A DNA stretch of 64,000 nt from an uncultured Tenacibaculum sp. (GTDB taxonomy: Bacteria > Bacteroidota > Bacteroidia > Flavobacteriales > Flavobacteriaceae). A model generated the notes under the pieces. The model was not told the origin of the DNA and searched no databases. It saw only the letters and a list, made by a program, of their open reading frames with translations. Position numbers and translations under genes: made by a program. The stretch is taken from positions 1 through 64,000 of the forward strand of contig CANNGJ010000015.1 of NCBI GenBank assembly GCA_947504185.1. The letters are read 5' to 3'. Shown here in pieces: positions 18,057 through 26,202 of the stretch (the stretch's first letter is position 1; the number at the start of each line of letters is the position of its first letter).

Positions 18057-19364
18057 ATGATACTTATTTACACTCATAAAGTTACTCCTAGAGTTCGTTA
18101 TATTTTTAAACATATTTTTACGCGAATTCTCCAAATACCAATTGATTTTACAGGAAAAGTAGAAGAGTTTGTAGCCTACAATGGGCCAAAATTTTCATAC
18201 ACAAACGTTGCTTTAGGTAAAGAATTTTTTATTAAAAGTAATGAGTTGTTATTTCAACAAGGAATTAAAGATTTTGATATCAATGTTCAAAAATGGGACG
18301 ATGTTCCATGTTTTTTTTTAACAGGAGAACAATCAGAAATTCCATTTGATATTTTTGCTGCTAGTTTTTATTTAATATCTAGATATGAAGAATATTTGCC
18401 TCATATAAAAGACACGCATGGTAGATTTTCAGCAGAAGAGAGTATTGCTTTTAAAAATAATTTTTTAGAGAAACCTCTGGTAGATATCTGGGCATATAAG
18501 TTTTTGAAAACATTAAAAATTAAATTCCCTGATTTTGAACACTCAACTAGAGAATATCAGTATATTTCTACTATTGATGTTGATAATGCTTTTGCTTATA
18601 AGCATAAAAGTTTTGTGAGAACAATAGGAGGGTTTTTAAAAGATGCTTCTCAGTTTAAAATATTTACAATTTGGGATCGATTAGCAGTATTGTTTAACAT
18701 AAAAAAAGACCCTTTTGATACTTTTAAAGCAATAATTGAATGTAAAAAAACACATCAGGTTAGAACTATCTTTTTCTTTTTAATAGGTGATTATACCACT
18801 TACGACACCAATGTTTCATCATCAAAAAGAAAGTTTAAATTATTGATTAAAGATATGGTTGATTATGCTCGAGTGGGCTTACATCCATCGTATTATACAA
18901 TGAATAATGGTGTTTTACTAAAAAAGGAAAAGGAAAGATTAGAAAGTATTACTAATATGCCAATTAAAAGATCTCGTCAACATTTTTTAAGAGTGTCGTT
19001 ACCCGAGACATATCAGAAATTAATTGATTTAGAAATAGAAGAAGATTATTCGATGGGATACGCAAGTCACACCGGTTTTAGGGCTAGCACTTGTACCCCT
19101 TTTTATTTTTACGATTTAGATTTTGAAATTCAAACTCCTTTAAAAATTTTCCCTTTTGCCTTAATTGATTCTACTTTAAATGATTATCTAAAATTAACAG
19201 CAAAACAATCGTTAGGTAAGATCAGAGACTTGAAAAATGAAGTAAAATCAGTTAACGGAATCTTTATAACCGTTTTTCATAATGAAAGTTTGAGTAATTA
19301 TCAAAGATGGAAAGGATGGAGACGTGTTTACAACTCAATGTTGAAAATAGTAAAACAACGATAA
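18057..19364 (+). CDS. Polysaccharide-deacetylase-fold family protein
   Basis: About 435 residues from ATG 18057; GTG 18051 would add two. Seen motifs: 'STIDVDNAFAYKHKS' (Asp pair of the deacetylase first motif), 'ARVGLHPSYYTMN' (metal-binding His with Ser) and 'MGYASHTGFRASTC' (third motif with Arg). The N-terminal 170 residues form a family-specific region seen in Flavobacteriia homologues. The NodB fold would remove acetyl groups from an envelope sugar or act on a lipid-linked glycan. No signal peptide is seen, so cytoplasmic or membrane-associated action is likely. Its stop abuts the next gene (TAA then ATG), indicating an operon with yjjG. Confidence 0.8.
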   Translation: MILIYTHKVTPRVRYIFKHIFTRILQIPIDFTGKVEEFVAYNGPKFSYTNVALGKEFFIKSNELLFQQGIKDFDINVQKWDDVPCFFLTGEQSEIPFDIFAASFYLISRYEEYLPHIKDTHGRFSAEESIAFKNNFLEKPLVDIWAYKFLKTLKIKFPDFEHSTREYQYISTIDVDNAFAYKHKSFVRTIGGFLKDASQFKIFTIWDRLAVLFNIKKDPFDTFKAIIECKKTHQVRTIFFFLIGDYTTYDTNVSSSKRKFKLLIKDMVDYARVGLHPSYYTMNNGVLLKKEKERLESITNMPIKRSRQHFLRVSLPETYQKLIDLEIEEDYSMGYASHTGFRASTCTPFYFYDLDFEIQTPLKIFPFALIDSTLNDYLKLTAKQSLGKIRDLKNEVKSVNGIFITVFHNESLSNYQRWKGWRRVYNSMLKIVKQR

Positions 19365-20042
19365 ATGAATATTAAGCATATATTTTTTGATTTAGATCAC
19401 ACCCTTTGGAATTTTGATAAAAATTCAGAATTAACATTTAAACAAATTTTTAAAGAACAAAATATTCAATTAAATGTTGAAGATTTTTTAGAAGTTTATA
19501 TGCCAATAAATTTAAATTATTGGCGATTATATAGAGAAGATAAAATATCTAAATCAGATTTAAGATACAGCAGGTTAAAAGATAGTTTTGATGCTGTAAA
19601 TTATAATATTACTGATGAATTAATTAATAAAATATCAGAAGGTTATATATCATATTTACCAAATCATAATCATTTATTTGATGGGGATATTGAGGTTTTA
19701 GAATATTTGAAAGAGAAATATGAGTTGCATATTATCACTAATGGGTTTGAAGAAGTTCAGAATTTAAAAATGCAAAAATCAGGAATTTTAAAATATTTTA
19801 AAGAAATCATAACCTCAGAAAGTGTTGGGGTAAAAAAACCAAATCCTAAAGTATTTGAGTTTGCATTAAGCAAAGCAAATACAATTGCTGGAGATTCGAT
19901 CATGATAGGTGATAGTTATGAGGCTGATGTTATGGGGGCTTTAAATGTAGGAATGTTGGCAATTCATTTCACTAATGATAATAACAAGAATTCTGGTGTT
20001 TTAAGTACAAACCATTTATTAGAGCTTAAAAATTATCTATAG
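19365..20042 (+). CDS. yjjG: YjjG family noncanonical pyrimidine nucleotidase (HAD superfamily)
   Basis: A 225-residue HAD hydrolase with motif I 'IFFDLDHTLWNFDKNSELTF', motif II in 'ELHIITNGFE', a Lys in 'VGVKKPNPKVF' and motif IV 'MIGDSYEADVMGA'. The LDHTLWNF variant is characteristic of YjjG, a 5'-nucleotidase that clears noncanonical pyrimidine nucleotides. Its ATG follows the upstream TAA directly, so it is co-transcribed with the deacetylase-fold gene. Another HAD phosphatase is possible but less likely. Confidence 0.85.
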   Translation: MNIKHIFFDLDHTLWNFDKNSELTFKQIFKEQNIQLNVEDFLEVYMPINLNYWRLYREDKISKSDLRYSRLKDSFDAVNYNITDELINKISEGYISYLPNHNHLFDGDIEVLEYLKEKYELHIITNGFEEVQNLKMQKSGILKYFKEIITSESVGVKKPNPKVFEFALSKANTIAGDSIMIGDSYEADVMGALNVGMLAIHFTNDNNKNSGVLSTNHLLELKNYL

Positions 20043-20085
20043 CATATTATTTTTACCGATATTGCATAACTGAAAACGATTAAAA

Positions 20086-20835
20086 ATGAAAAAAGTATTT
20101 TTACTATTATTAATTATATCTACAACATCTTTTGCACAAAAAAAAGTAAACAATTTTAAATACGTAATTGTTCCAAATAAATTTGATTTTGTAAACAGTA
20201 ATGATAAATATCAAACAAGCTCTCTAACAAAGTTTTTATTTAATAAAAATGGTTTTACAGCTTTCTTATCTGATGAAGCTTTACCTGAAGACGTTGCTGG
20301 GAATAGGTGTTTAGCTTTAACAGGAACTGTTAAAGATGATTCAGGAATGTTCACCACTAAAAGTATAGTGGAGTTGAGAGATTGTTATAATAATATTATC
20401 TACACATCAAAAGTAGGAAAGAGTAAAGAAAAAGAATACAAGAAAGCATATCATGAGGCAATTCGTAATGCTTTTAAATCTGTTCAAGCTTTAAAATATA
20501 AATACATTCCTAGTAAAAAAAATATAGTAGTAAATGAGAAGGAAGATGTTGCTATAGTTTTAGAAACTCCTAAAGTAATCAATAAAACTTCAGCTAAAAT
20601 TAAAGAAGTTAAAAATGATGTTTTTAAAACTTTATATGCTCAAAGCATTATTAATGGTTTTCAGTTGATTAATACTAAACCAGAAGTAGTTTTTCAAATT
20701 TTAAAAACGAATGTGAAAGATGTTTTTATTATTAATGATAAAAATGGATTGATGTATAAGAACGGTAATGATTGGATTGCTGAATATTTTAAAGGAGATA
20801 AAAGAGTTTTAGAAAATTATCAAATAAAATTTTAA
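20086..20835 (+). CDS. Secreted protein of unknown function
   Basis: A 249-residue protein with a clean signal peptide ('MKKVFLLLLIISTTSFAQ'). The mature part is soluble and basic, with 'NRCLALTGTVKDDSG' and 'ELRDCYNNIIYTSKVGKSKE', a pattern of a periplasmic beta-rich domain, then a second small domain ('FKTLYAQSIINGFQLINTKP') that looks like a lipid- or ligand-binding wrap. I do not recognise a named family. It follows yjjG by 43 nt and is followed by a strong bidirectional terminator, so it ends the plus-strand run from radC. Confidence 0.75.
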   Translation: MKKVFLLLLIISTTSFAQKKVNNFKYVIVPNKFDFVNSNDKYQTSSLTKFLFNKNGFTAFLSDEALPEDVAGNRCLALTGTVKDDSGMFTTKSIVELRDCYNNIIYTSKVGKSKEKEYKKAYHEAIRNAFKSVQALKYKYIPSKKNIVVNEKEDVAIVLETPKVINKTSAKIKEVKNDVFKTLYAQSIINGFQLINTKPEVVFQILKTNVKDVFIINDKNGLMYKNGNDWIAEYFKGDKRVLENYQIKF

Positions 20836-20851
20836 TTTAAAACAATGTACA

Positions 20852-20880
20852 AAAGAGAGCTAATAGCTCTCTTTTTTTAG
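20852..20880. terminator. Bidirectional terminator between the unknown secreted protein gene and rarA
   Basis: Stem AAAGAGAGCTA (20852-20862) with TAGCTCTCTTT (20864-20874) and T-run to 20878, with A-run on the other side. It serves the plus-strand unknown gene and may serve rarA, whose stop codon overlaps its edge. Confidence 0.85.
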
Positions 20881-22148
20881 TAATTATATTTATCCTTCCA
20901 ACGATGTTTTAATAATTCTCTAAATTGATTTTCACGAGCATTATTACCAGGTTCATATAACTTAGTGTTCTTTATTTCATCTGGTAAAAATTCTTGATTT
21001 ACAAAATTACCAGAGTAATTATGAGAATATTGATAGTCTTTTCCATAATCTAAGTCTTTCATCAATTTTGTAGGGGCATTTCTAAGATGTAGAGGAACTG
21101 ATAAATCACCAGTTGTTTTAACTAAATTTTGGGCTTCTCCAATAGCCATATATGAAGCGTTGCTTTTAGCAGAATTGGCTAAGTAAACAGCACATTGACT
21201 TAAAATAATTCTAGATTCAGGGTAACCAATTACTGATACTGCTTGAAATGTATTATTAGCCATAATAAACGCAGTCGGATTAGCGTTTCCAATATCTTCG
21301 GAAGCAGCTATTAGCATTCTTCTAGCAATAAACTTCACATCTTCTCCACCTTCAATCATTCTAGCAAGCCAATACACAGCAGCGTTAGGGTCGCTACCTC
21401 TTATCGATTTTATAAAAGCAGACACAATATCATAATGCTGTTCACCTGTTTTATCATATCGAACCGTGTTTTTTTGAATTTTTGATAGAACCAATTCATT
21501 TGTAATTTCAGTTTCATCATCAGCAGAAACTAATAATTCAAAAATGTTTAACAATTTACGAGCATCTCCGCCTGAAACTTGCAATAAAGCATCTGTTTCT
21601 ATTAAACTAATCTTCTTTTTTGATATAATTTCATCTTCTTTCATTGCTCTATTTAATAAAGCAATCAAATCATTTTTGTCAAAAGAATTTAAAATATAAA
21701 CTTGGCAACGAGAGAGTAGGGCAGGTATTACTTCGAAACTCGGGTTTTCAGTAGTTGCACCAACTAATGTCACCCATCCTTTTTCTACGGCGCCTAATAA
21801 AGAATCTTGCTGAGATTTACTAAATCGATGAATTTCATCAATAAATAAAATTGGATTTTTTTGAGTGAATAAACCACCGCTTCTTTTAGCTTTCTCAATT
21901 ACTTCACGAACGTCTTTTACACCAGAACTAATTGCACTCAATGTATAAAAAGGACGACCCGATTCAGTTGCAATAATGTTTGCTAGAGTTGTTTTTCCAA
22001 TTCCAGGAGGTCCCCACAAAATTAAAGAAGGAATGATTCCTTGTTTTATGTGATTGGTTAAAATTCCGTTTTCGCCTACTAAATGTTGCTGACTTATATA
22101 GTCGTTTAAATTTTGTGGACGTATTCTTTCTGCCAAAGGTTGATTCAT
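20877..22148 (-). CDS. rarA: Replication-associated recombination protein A (AAA+ ATPase)
   Basis: About 423 residues from ATG 22148 ('MNQPLAERIRPQNLNDYISQ'), the usual start and length for RarA/MgsA. An upstream ATG at 22220 adds 24 residues without family similarity. Walker A 'LWGPPGIGKTTLANI', Walker B 'ILFIDEIHRFSKSQQ', sensor 'VGATTENPSFEVIPALLSRC' and the C-terminal tetramer domain with 'RGSDPNAAVYWLARMIEGGE'. RarA acts at stalled replication forks in the cytoplasm. It is divergent from the rhomboid gene with 76 nt between the chosen starts. Confidence 0.95.
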   Translation of the reverse strand: MNQPLAERIRPQNLNDYISQQHLVGENGILTNHIKQGIIPSLILWGPPGIGKTTLANIIATESGRPFYTLSAISSGVKDVREVIEKAKRSGGLFTQKNPILFIDEIHRFSKSQQDSLLGAVEKGWVTLVGATTENPSFEVIPALLSRCQVYILNSFDKNDLIALLNRAMKEDEIISKKKISLIETDALLQVSGGDARKLLNIFELLVSADDETEITNELVLSKIQKNTVRYDKTGEQHYDIVSAFIKSIRGSDPNAAVYWLARMIEGGEDVKFIARRMLIAASEDIGNANPTAFIMANNTFQAVSVIGYPESRIILSQCAVYLANSAKSNASYMAIGEAQNLVKTTGDLSVPLHLRNAPTKLMKDLDYGKDYQYSHNYSGNFVNQEFLPDEIKNTKLYEPGNNARENQFRELLKHRWKDKYNY

Positions 22149-22224
22149 AATGTAAAAATAGAAAAGATTTATGACAGATATTCCGAAATTCGTATTTGGA
22201 TTTATTTTTGTTACTTTCATTCTG

Positions 22225-22932
22225 ATGAAAACAGCAGAACAACTTAAATTTAATAATAGGATACTTATAATTCCTTTCTTATTAGTTTTTTTAATTTGGT
22301 TTATTTATTGGATTGAAATACAATTTGGGTTTAATTTTAATAAATTTGGAGTTTATCCAAGAAATTTGAGTGGTTTAAAAGGTGTTTTAAGCTCTCCTTT
22401 TATTCACAGCGACACTAATCATATTTTCAACAATTCTATGCCTTTATTTGTACTCTCATTGTCTCTTTTTTACTTTTATAAAGAGATGGCTATAAAAATT
22501 TTACTTTTTGGTGGATTACTCACTGGGTTGTTAACCTGGTTAATCGCAAGAGAATCTTATCACATAGGAGCGAGTGGGATTGTTTACTTATTATTTAGCT
22601 TTGTTTTTTTTAGCGGAATTATAAGAAAGCACTTTAGATTAGTTGCTGTGTCTTTAATTACCATTTTCTTATACGGAAGTATGATTTGGTATGTGTTGCC
22701 AATTAAAGAGGAAATGTCTTGGGAAGGACATTTATCAGGATTGATTATAGGTTTTCTTTTTGCAATATTTTACAGAAAGAGTGGAATAGTAAAAGAAAAA
22801 TTTGAATTTACTAAAACAGAGTTTGATGATATGTTTGATGAAGAAGGTAATTACATTCCTCCAGTTTTAGAAGAAAAATTTGAAATAAAAGAATTAAATT
22901 ATAAGTATTTTTATAAAGAGAGTGAAGAATAA
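22225..22932 (+). CDS. Rhomboid family intramembrane serine protease
   Basis: About 235 residues from ATG 22225 ('MKTAEQLKFNNRILIIPFLL'). An in-frame ATG at 22171 exists, but a -7 box (TATTTTTG 22203-22210) lies after it, so the shorter form is preferred. Six hydrophobic helices are seen, with 'HSDTNHIFNNSMPLFVLS' (the His/Asn of helix 2), the catalytic Ser in 'IGASGIVYLLFSFVFF' and the catalytic His in 'WEGHLSGLIIGF'. The cytoplasmic C-terminus is acidic. It should cleave membrane proteins within or next to the lipid bilayer; targets unknown. Confidence 0.9.
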   Translation: MKTAEQLKFNNRILIIPFLLVFLIWFIYWIEIQFGFNFNKFGVYPRNLSGLKGVLSSPFIHSDTNHIFNNSMPLFVLSLSLFYFYKEMAIKILLFGGLLTGLLTWLIARESYHIGASGIVYLLFSFVFFSGIIRKHFRLVAVSLITIFLYGSMIWYVLPIKEEMSWEGHLSGLIIGFLFAIFYRKSGIVKEKFEFTKTEFDDMFDEEGNYIPPVLEEKFEIKELNYKYFYKESEE

Positions 22933-22961
22933 AAAAATCCTACTAAAAAGCAGGATTTTTT
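22932..22961. terminator. Bidirectional terminator between rhomboid gene and rlmB
   Basis: Stem AAAAAATCCT (22932-22941) pairing with AGGATTTTTT (22952-22961), loop of 10 nt. A-run and T-run on either side allow use by both convergent genes. Confidence 0.85.
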
Positions 22962-22971
22962 AAGTTTTATA

Positions 22972-23709
22972 TTATTGTCTTTGTCTTACAGCTTCATATA
23001 AAAAAGCGCCACAAGCAACAGAAACATTTAATGATTCTATTTCACCAAGTAAAGGTAGTTTAGCTTTGTAGTCAACCATTTTTAATACCGAATTTGATAC
23101 ACCTTTGTGTTCAGACCCCATTATGATTGCCATAGGTTGTTTAAAATCGATATCGAATGCATTGTCTTCTGTTTTTTCAGTAGCAGCAACTAATTTAATA
23201 TCAGCAGCTTGAAGTTGAAACATTGCATCTTTAATATGATCTACTTTACAAATTGGCATTTTAAATGCAGCACCAGCTGAGGTTTTAATAGTCTCAGCAT
23301 TTACAGGAGCACTACCACTTTTTTGAATGATAATTCCATTTACACCGGTACACTCAGCTGTTCTAATAATGGCACCAAAATTTCTAACATCAGAAACTTG
23401 ATCTAATAATAAGAATAATGGTGTTTTATCTGATTCTAAAGTAGACTCTATTAAGGTTTCTAAATCATGAAAATCTATTGGAGAAATCTTAGCAACTGCA
23501 CCTTGATGATTATTATGTTTAGATAATCTATCTAACTTTTCAGTAGGTACAACACTAGTTGATATTTTATTTTTCTTCAATAGTTTATCCAATTCAAAAA
23601 ATAAATCTCCTCTTAATCCTTTTTGTAAATAAACCTTATTAAGTGATGCATCACTTTCTATTGCTTCAATAATGGCTCTTATACCAAAAATTGTTGTGTT
23701 TTCTTCCAT
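22972..23709 (-). CDS. rlmB: 23S rRNA (guanosine-2251-2'-O)-methyltransferase family protein
   Basis: A 245-residue SpoU/TrmH-class methyltransferase. The three knot motifs are present: 'DQVSDVRNFGAIIRTAEC', 'AIIMGSEHKGVS' and 'LPLLGEIESLNVSVACGAF'. An N-terminal RNA-binding domain ('FGIRAIIEAIESD', 'HQGAVAKIS') marks the RlmB/TrmH group 3 type. RlmB methylates G2251 in the peptidyl-transferase P loop using S-adenosylmethionine; another rRNA or tRNA target cannot be excluded. The -7 box ends 4 nt before the ATG, so the mRNA may be leaderless. Confidence 0.88.
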   Translation of the reverse strand: MEENTTIFGIRAIIEAIESDASLNKVYLQKGLRGDLFFELDKLLKKNKISTSVVPTEKLDRLSKHNNHQGAVAKISPIDFHDLETLIESTLESDKTPLFLLLDQVSDVRNFGAIIRTAECTGVNGIIIQKSGSAPVNAETIKTSAGAAFKMPICKVDHIKDAMFQLQAADIKLVAATEKTEDNAFDIDFKQPMAIIMGSEHKGVSNSVLKMVDYKAKLPLLGEIESLNVSVACGAFLYEAVRQRQ

Positions 23710-23713
23710 GCTG

Positions 23714-23721
23714 CAAATGTA
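23714..23721 (-). promoter_or_regulatory. -7 promoter box of rlmB, possibly leaderless
   Basis: TACATTTG on the minus strand, a perfect TAnnTTTG match, is followed by CAGC and the rlmB ATG. With Bacteroidota spacing the transcript would begin at or next to the start codon. The -33 box is only a T-rich stretch. Confidence 0.6.
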
Positions 23722-23744
23722 GTTGAATTTATGGTATAAAAAAG

Positions 23745-23776
23745 AAAAGAGACTGTTTATAAACAGCCTCTTTTTT
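23745..23776 (-). terminator. Terminator of the second SusC/SusD operon
   Basis: Stem around AGAGACTGTTTATAAACAGCCTCT, with one mismatch pair and flanked by A and T runs. It lies 26 nt past the stop of the lipoprotein gene that closes the SusC-SusD-lipoprotein operon. Confidence 0.8.
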
Positions 23777-23801
23777 GTATAACTTATATTACTATAAGCA
23801 A

Positions 23802-24524
23802 TTAGTTAGTGTCAAATGAACTACTGATTTCTGAGGTATAACTATATGGAGAACCATGACTAGCTTTAACAACATCACCTAGTTTTATTGTATAAGTATG
23901 ACCTCCATCAGCATAACCATCTGTCAATTTGAAAGTAAAACTTCTACCTCCACAAAGAGTGATTGATTCTGTAGCAGAAGTTTGACCAGCATAAGTTCCA
24001 GTTGGAGCGGATGCAACAACTCCTCCTAAAGAATCTGTAATTTCCCAACCAGCTTCTTCTGGCCATCTATCATGAAAAACTAAGTCTAATGTTACTGTAA
24101 CTTCTTCACAATTTTGAATGTACTCAACAGTAGTAGCTTCACCATTACCATATCCAGTTTCAACATCAGTAAATGATAAAACTAATTTGTTAACACCAAT
24201 ACCTAAGTCTACATCTGATAATCCGATAGTTATAATACCTTTATTTGACCCGCCAGGAACTGTAACGGTAGGTGGTACAGTATAAGAACCATCTGCAGCA
24301 CCTTTACCGTCTACAGCTACATTAAAGATAATATCTGAGTTTACTATTTCACTAGTAAATACTTCTACATCAATTGTAGTATTCGCACCAACGTCAACAC
24401 CAGTTGAATAAGTCTGACTTCCAAAAGATATATGATTTAAAGATGGTGAAAATTGCTCATCATCACAACTGCATATGAAGACAGTTGTGATAAATAATAA
24501 AAAAAATTTAGTTATATTTTTCAT
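23802..24524 (-). CDS. Surface or periplasmic lipoprotein accompanying SusC/SusD
   Basis: A 240-residue lipoprotein: signal peptide 'MKNITKFFLLFITTVFICSC' with lipobox ICSC. The mature part starts with an Asp/Glu-containing stretch (CDDEQ), which in Bacteroidota can act as a surface-export signal. The body is beta-rich: a Calx-beta/Ig-like domain ('TTIDVEVFTSEIV', 'VPGGSNKGIITIGLSD') and a second domain with 'VTLDLVFHDRWPEEAGWEIT' and 'GGRSFTFKLTDGYADGGHTY', a pattern seen in extracellular beta sandwiches. It lies 24 nt after susD in the same operon, as do many SusE/F-like glycan- or peptide-binding lipoproteins. Ligand unknown. Confidence 0.8.
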   Translation of the reverse strand: MKNITKFFLLFITTVFICSCDDEQFSPSLNHISFGSQTYSTGVDVGANTTIDVEVFTSEIVNSDIIFNVAVDGKGAADGSYTVPPTVTVPGGSNKGIITIGLSDVDLGIGVNKLVLSFTDVETGYGNGEATTVEYIQNCEEVTVTLDLVFHDRWPEEAGWEITDSLGGVVASAPTGTYAGQTSATESITLCGGRSFTFKLTDGYADGGHTYTIKLGDVVKASHGSPYSYTSEISSSFDTN

Positions 24525-24548
24525 AAATTATATGTTTTTGTATAAAAC

Positions 24549-26171
24549 TTAGTTTTGGTCTGCTTCTGATATGTTTGGATTCGCATCAATTTCCCCTTGT
24601 GGAATTTTCCAAATCCAATCATCATTCATAGAAGGTTTTGCTTGTGAAAAGCCATCTCTATAAAGACCTTCGGTAGCACCGCTAGTAGACTGATTAAGAC
24701 CTTCGTCCCATCTTATTTTATCATGATATGCAAAACCTTCTCCCCATAATTCGACTCTCCTTTGCCATTTGATATGATCCATTAGAGCATCTTTTGAAGT
24801 ATATATACTTGAATCATAAGCTGTATCACGTGAACTTCCAAACTGTTGAAGAACAGTCTGAGCTCCACTAATATCATCACTCATAGCTCTTGCTTCAGCT
24901 TCAATTAAATACATTTCAGCAGAACGCATAAATATAACATCATCAGCATCGATAGAACCAGGATTTTCTTGCAAGAATTTTACATTCATGTAAGGATGAG
25001 TATTGTGTCCACCTGTCATTCCATAGTTACTAAGAATAGCATTTTTTGCGTTACGCCATTCGGCTTCAGTAGCATAATTAGGATCTGCAGCCCAGTCCCC
25101 CCCTAAGCCATTAGCAGCTGAAGTATAAGTATTAGGTGCTGTAGGTAACCAAGCTCTATTACGAAAATCAGTAGATGGAATTGCGTCATACAAATCTTTG
25201 TCAATAATTTTAGGATTTGTTCTATTTTGACTTCCATTAAAAGTAGGTGAGATATAGTAGAAATATGATGCAAAGAAATTTGTTTCTGATTGAATCATTT
25301 CGGCTCCCCAAATAACTTCACTTAAATTAACTGTATTGAAACCTGATAACCATGAGGCTTCATTTAATAAAGGAAAGCCATTTCTAGCTGAAATAGCTGC
25401 ATCCCTAGCAGTTAACCAATCTCCTTTAGATAAAGCAACACGAGCTTTAATACCATAAGCAGAATTTATTGAAAAATGTGACTTATTAGCAGATGTTGAT
25501 GCATTTGCAAAATTTGAAATAGACTTATTAATGTCATTTTCAATTTGAGTGTAAACATCACTCACTGTCGATCTTGGAGCACTTGTATAAGGTGCACCAG
25601 CTTGAAGTAAAATTGGAACTCCAAGGTCTGTACTAGGTGAGCCTACTAAATAACCTTTAGCATAAGTTGTAACTAATCTCCAATATGCCCAAGCTCTATA
25701 AGCATAAGCTTGTGCTAAGATATTAGATACATCTGGATCTAATTTAGAAAAACTACCACCTTCTATAACATTAATTAAATTATTTGCAGCAGCAATCATA
25801 TTATAACGTTGTAACCAGAATTGAGTTACAGTTGTGCTATTTGCATTAGTGTGCACCAACCATTGTAAATCACCTCTCATCCAACCATTACCTGGTGATG
25901 AGTGAATTACACCACCACCAATTGCATCTAAAGAAGGCATAAAGTGACTTTCTCCTGTTCTGTGGAATTGACCACCAGGTAATATATCTCCATGACCATA
26001 CATATTTCTATGTAATCCATTTAATACCAAAAACATATTATCAACACTTGCGTAAGCATCATTGGCTGATATAGCATTGGTAGGCTTTGTTTCTAGAAAA
26101 TCTTCACTACAACTTGACAATACTGTCAAAGAAGCAATAACGATTAGCGTACTTATTTTTTTTCGTAACAT
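24549..26171 (-). CDS. SusD/RagB family outer-membrane lipoprotein
   Basis: A 540-residue lipoprotein (lipobox LSSC, about residue 21). Typical SusD features follow: 'ETKPTNAISANDAYASVDNM' at the mature N-terminus, TPR helices ('ILAQAYAYRAWAYWRLVTTY'), 'SHFSINSAYGIKARVALSKG' and the conserved C-terminal block 'EMYLIEAEARAM' ... 'WQRRVELWGEGFAYHDKIRW'. SusD proteins form a lid over the SusC pore and capture glycan or peptide on the cell surface. It follows its SusC by 31 nt. No glycoside hydrolase or peptidase is encoded nearby, so the substrate cannot be predicted. Confidence 0.93.
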   Translation of the reverse strand: MLRKKISTLIVIASLTVLSSCSEDFLETKPTNAISANDAYASVDNMFLVLNGLHRNMYGHGDILPGGQFHRTGESHFMPSLDAIGGGVIHSSPGNGWMRGDLQWLVHTNANSTTVTQFWLQRYNMIAAANNLINVIEGGSFSKLDPDVSNILAQAYAYRAWAYWRLVTTYAKGYLVGSPSTDLGVPILLQAGAPYTSAPRSTVSDVYTQIENDINKSISNFANASTSANKSHFSINSAYGIKARVALSKGDWLTARDAAISARNGFPLLNEASWLSGFNTVNLSEVIWGAEMIQSETNFFASYFYYISPTFNGSQNRTNPKIIDKDLYDAIPSTDFRNRAWLPTAPNTYTSAANGLGGDWAADPNYATEAEWRNAKNAILSNYGMTGGHNTHPYMNVKFLQENPGSIDADDVIFMRSAEMYLIEAEARAMSDDISGAQTVLQQFGSSRDTAYDSSIYTSKDALMDHIKWQRRVELWGEGFAYHDKIRWDEGLNQSTSGATEGLYRDGFSQAKPSMNDDWIWKIPQGEIDANPNISEADQN

Positions 26172-26202
26172 AATTAAATTTTTAATTATTTATTAATTGT
26201 TT

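Noticed and set aside
22149..22242. Longer rarA and rhomboid starts that overlap each other
   Set aside because: The family N-terminus of RarA begins at 22148, and a promoter box for the rhomboid gene lies at 22203-22210.
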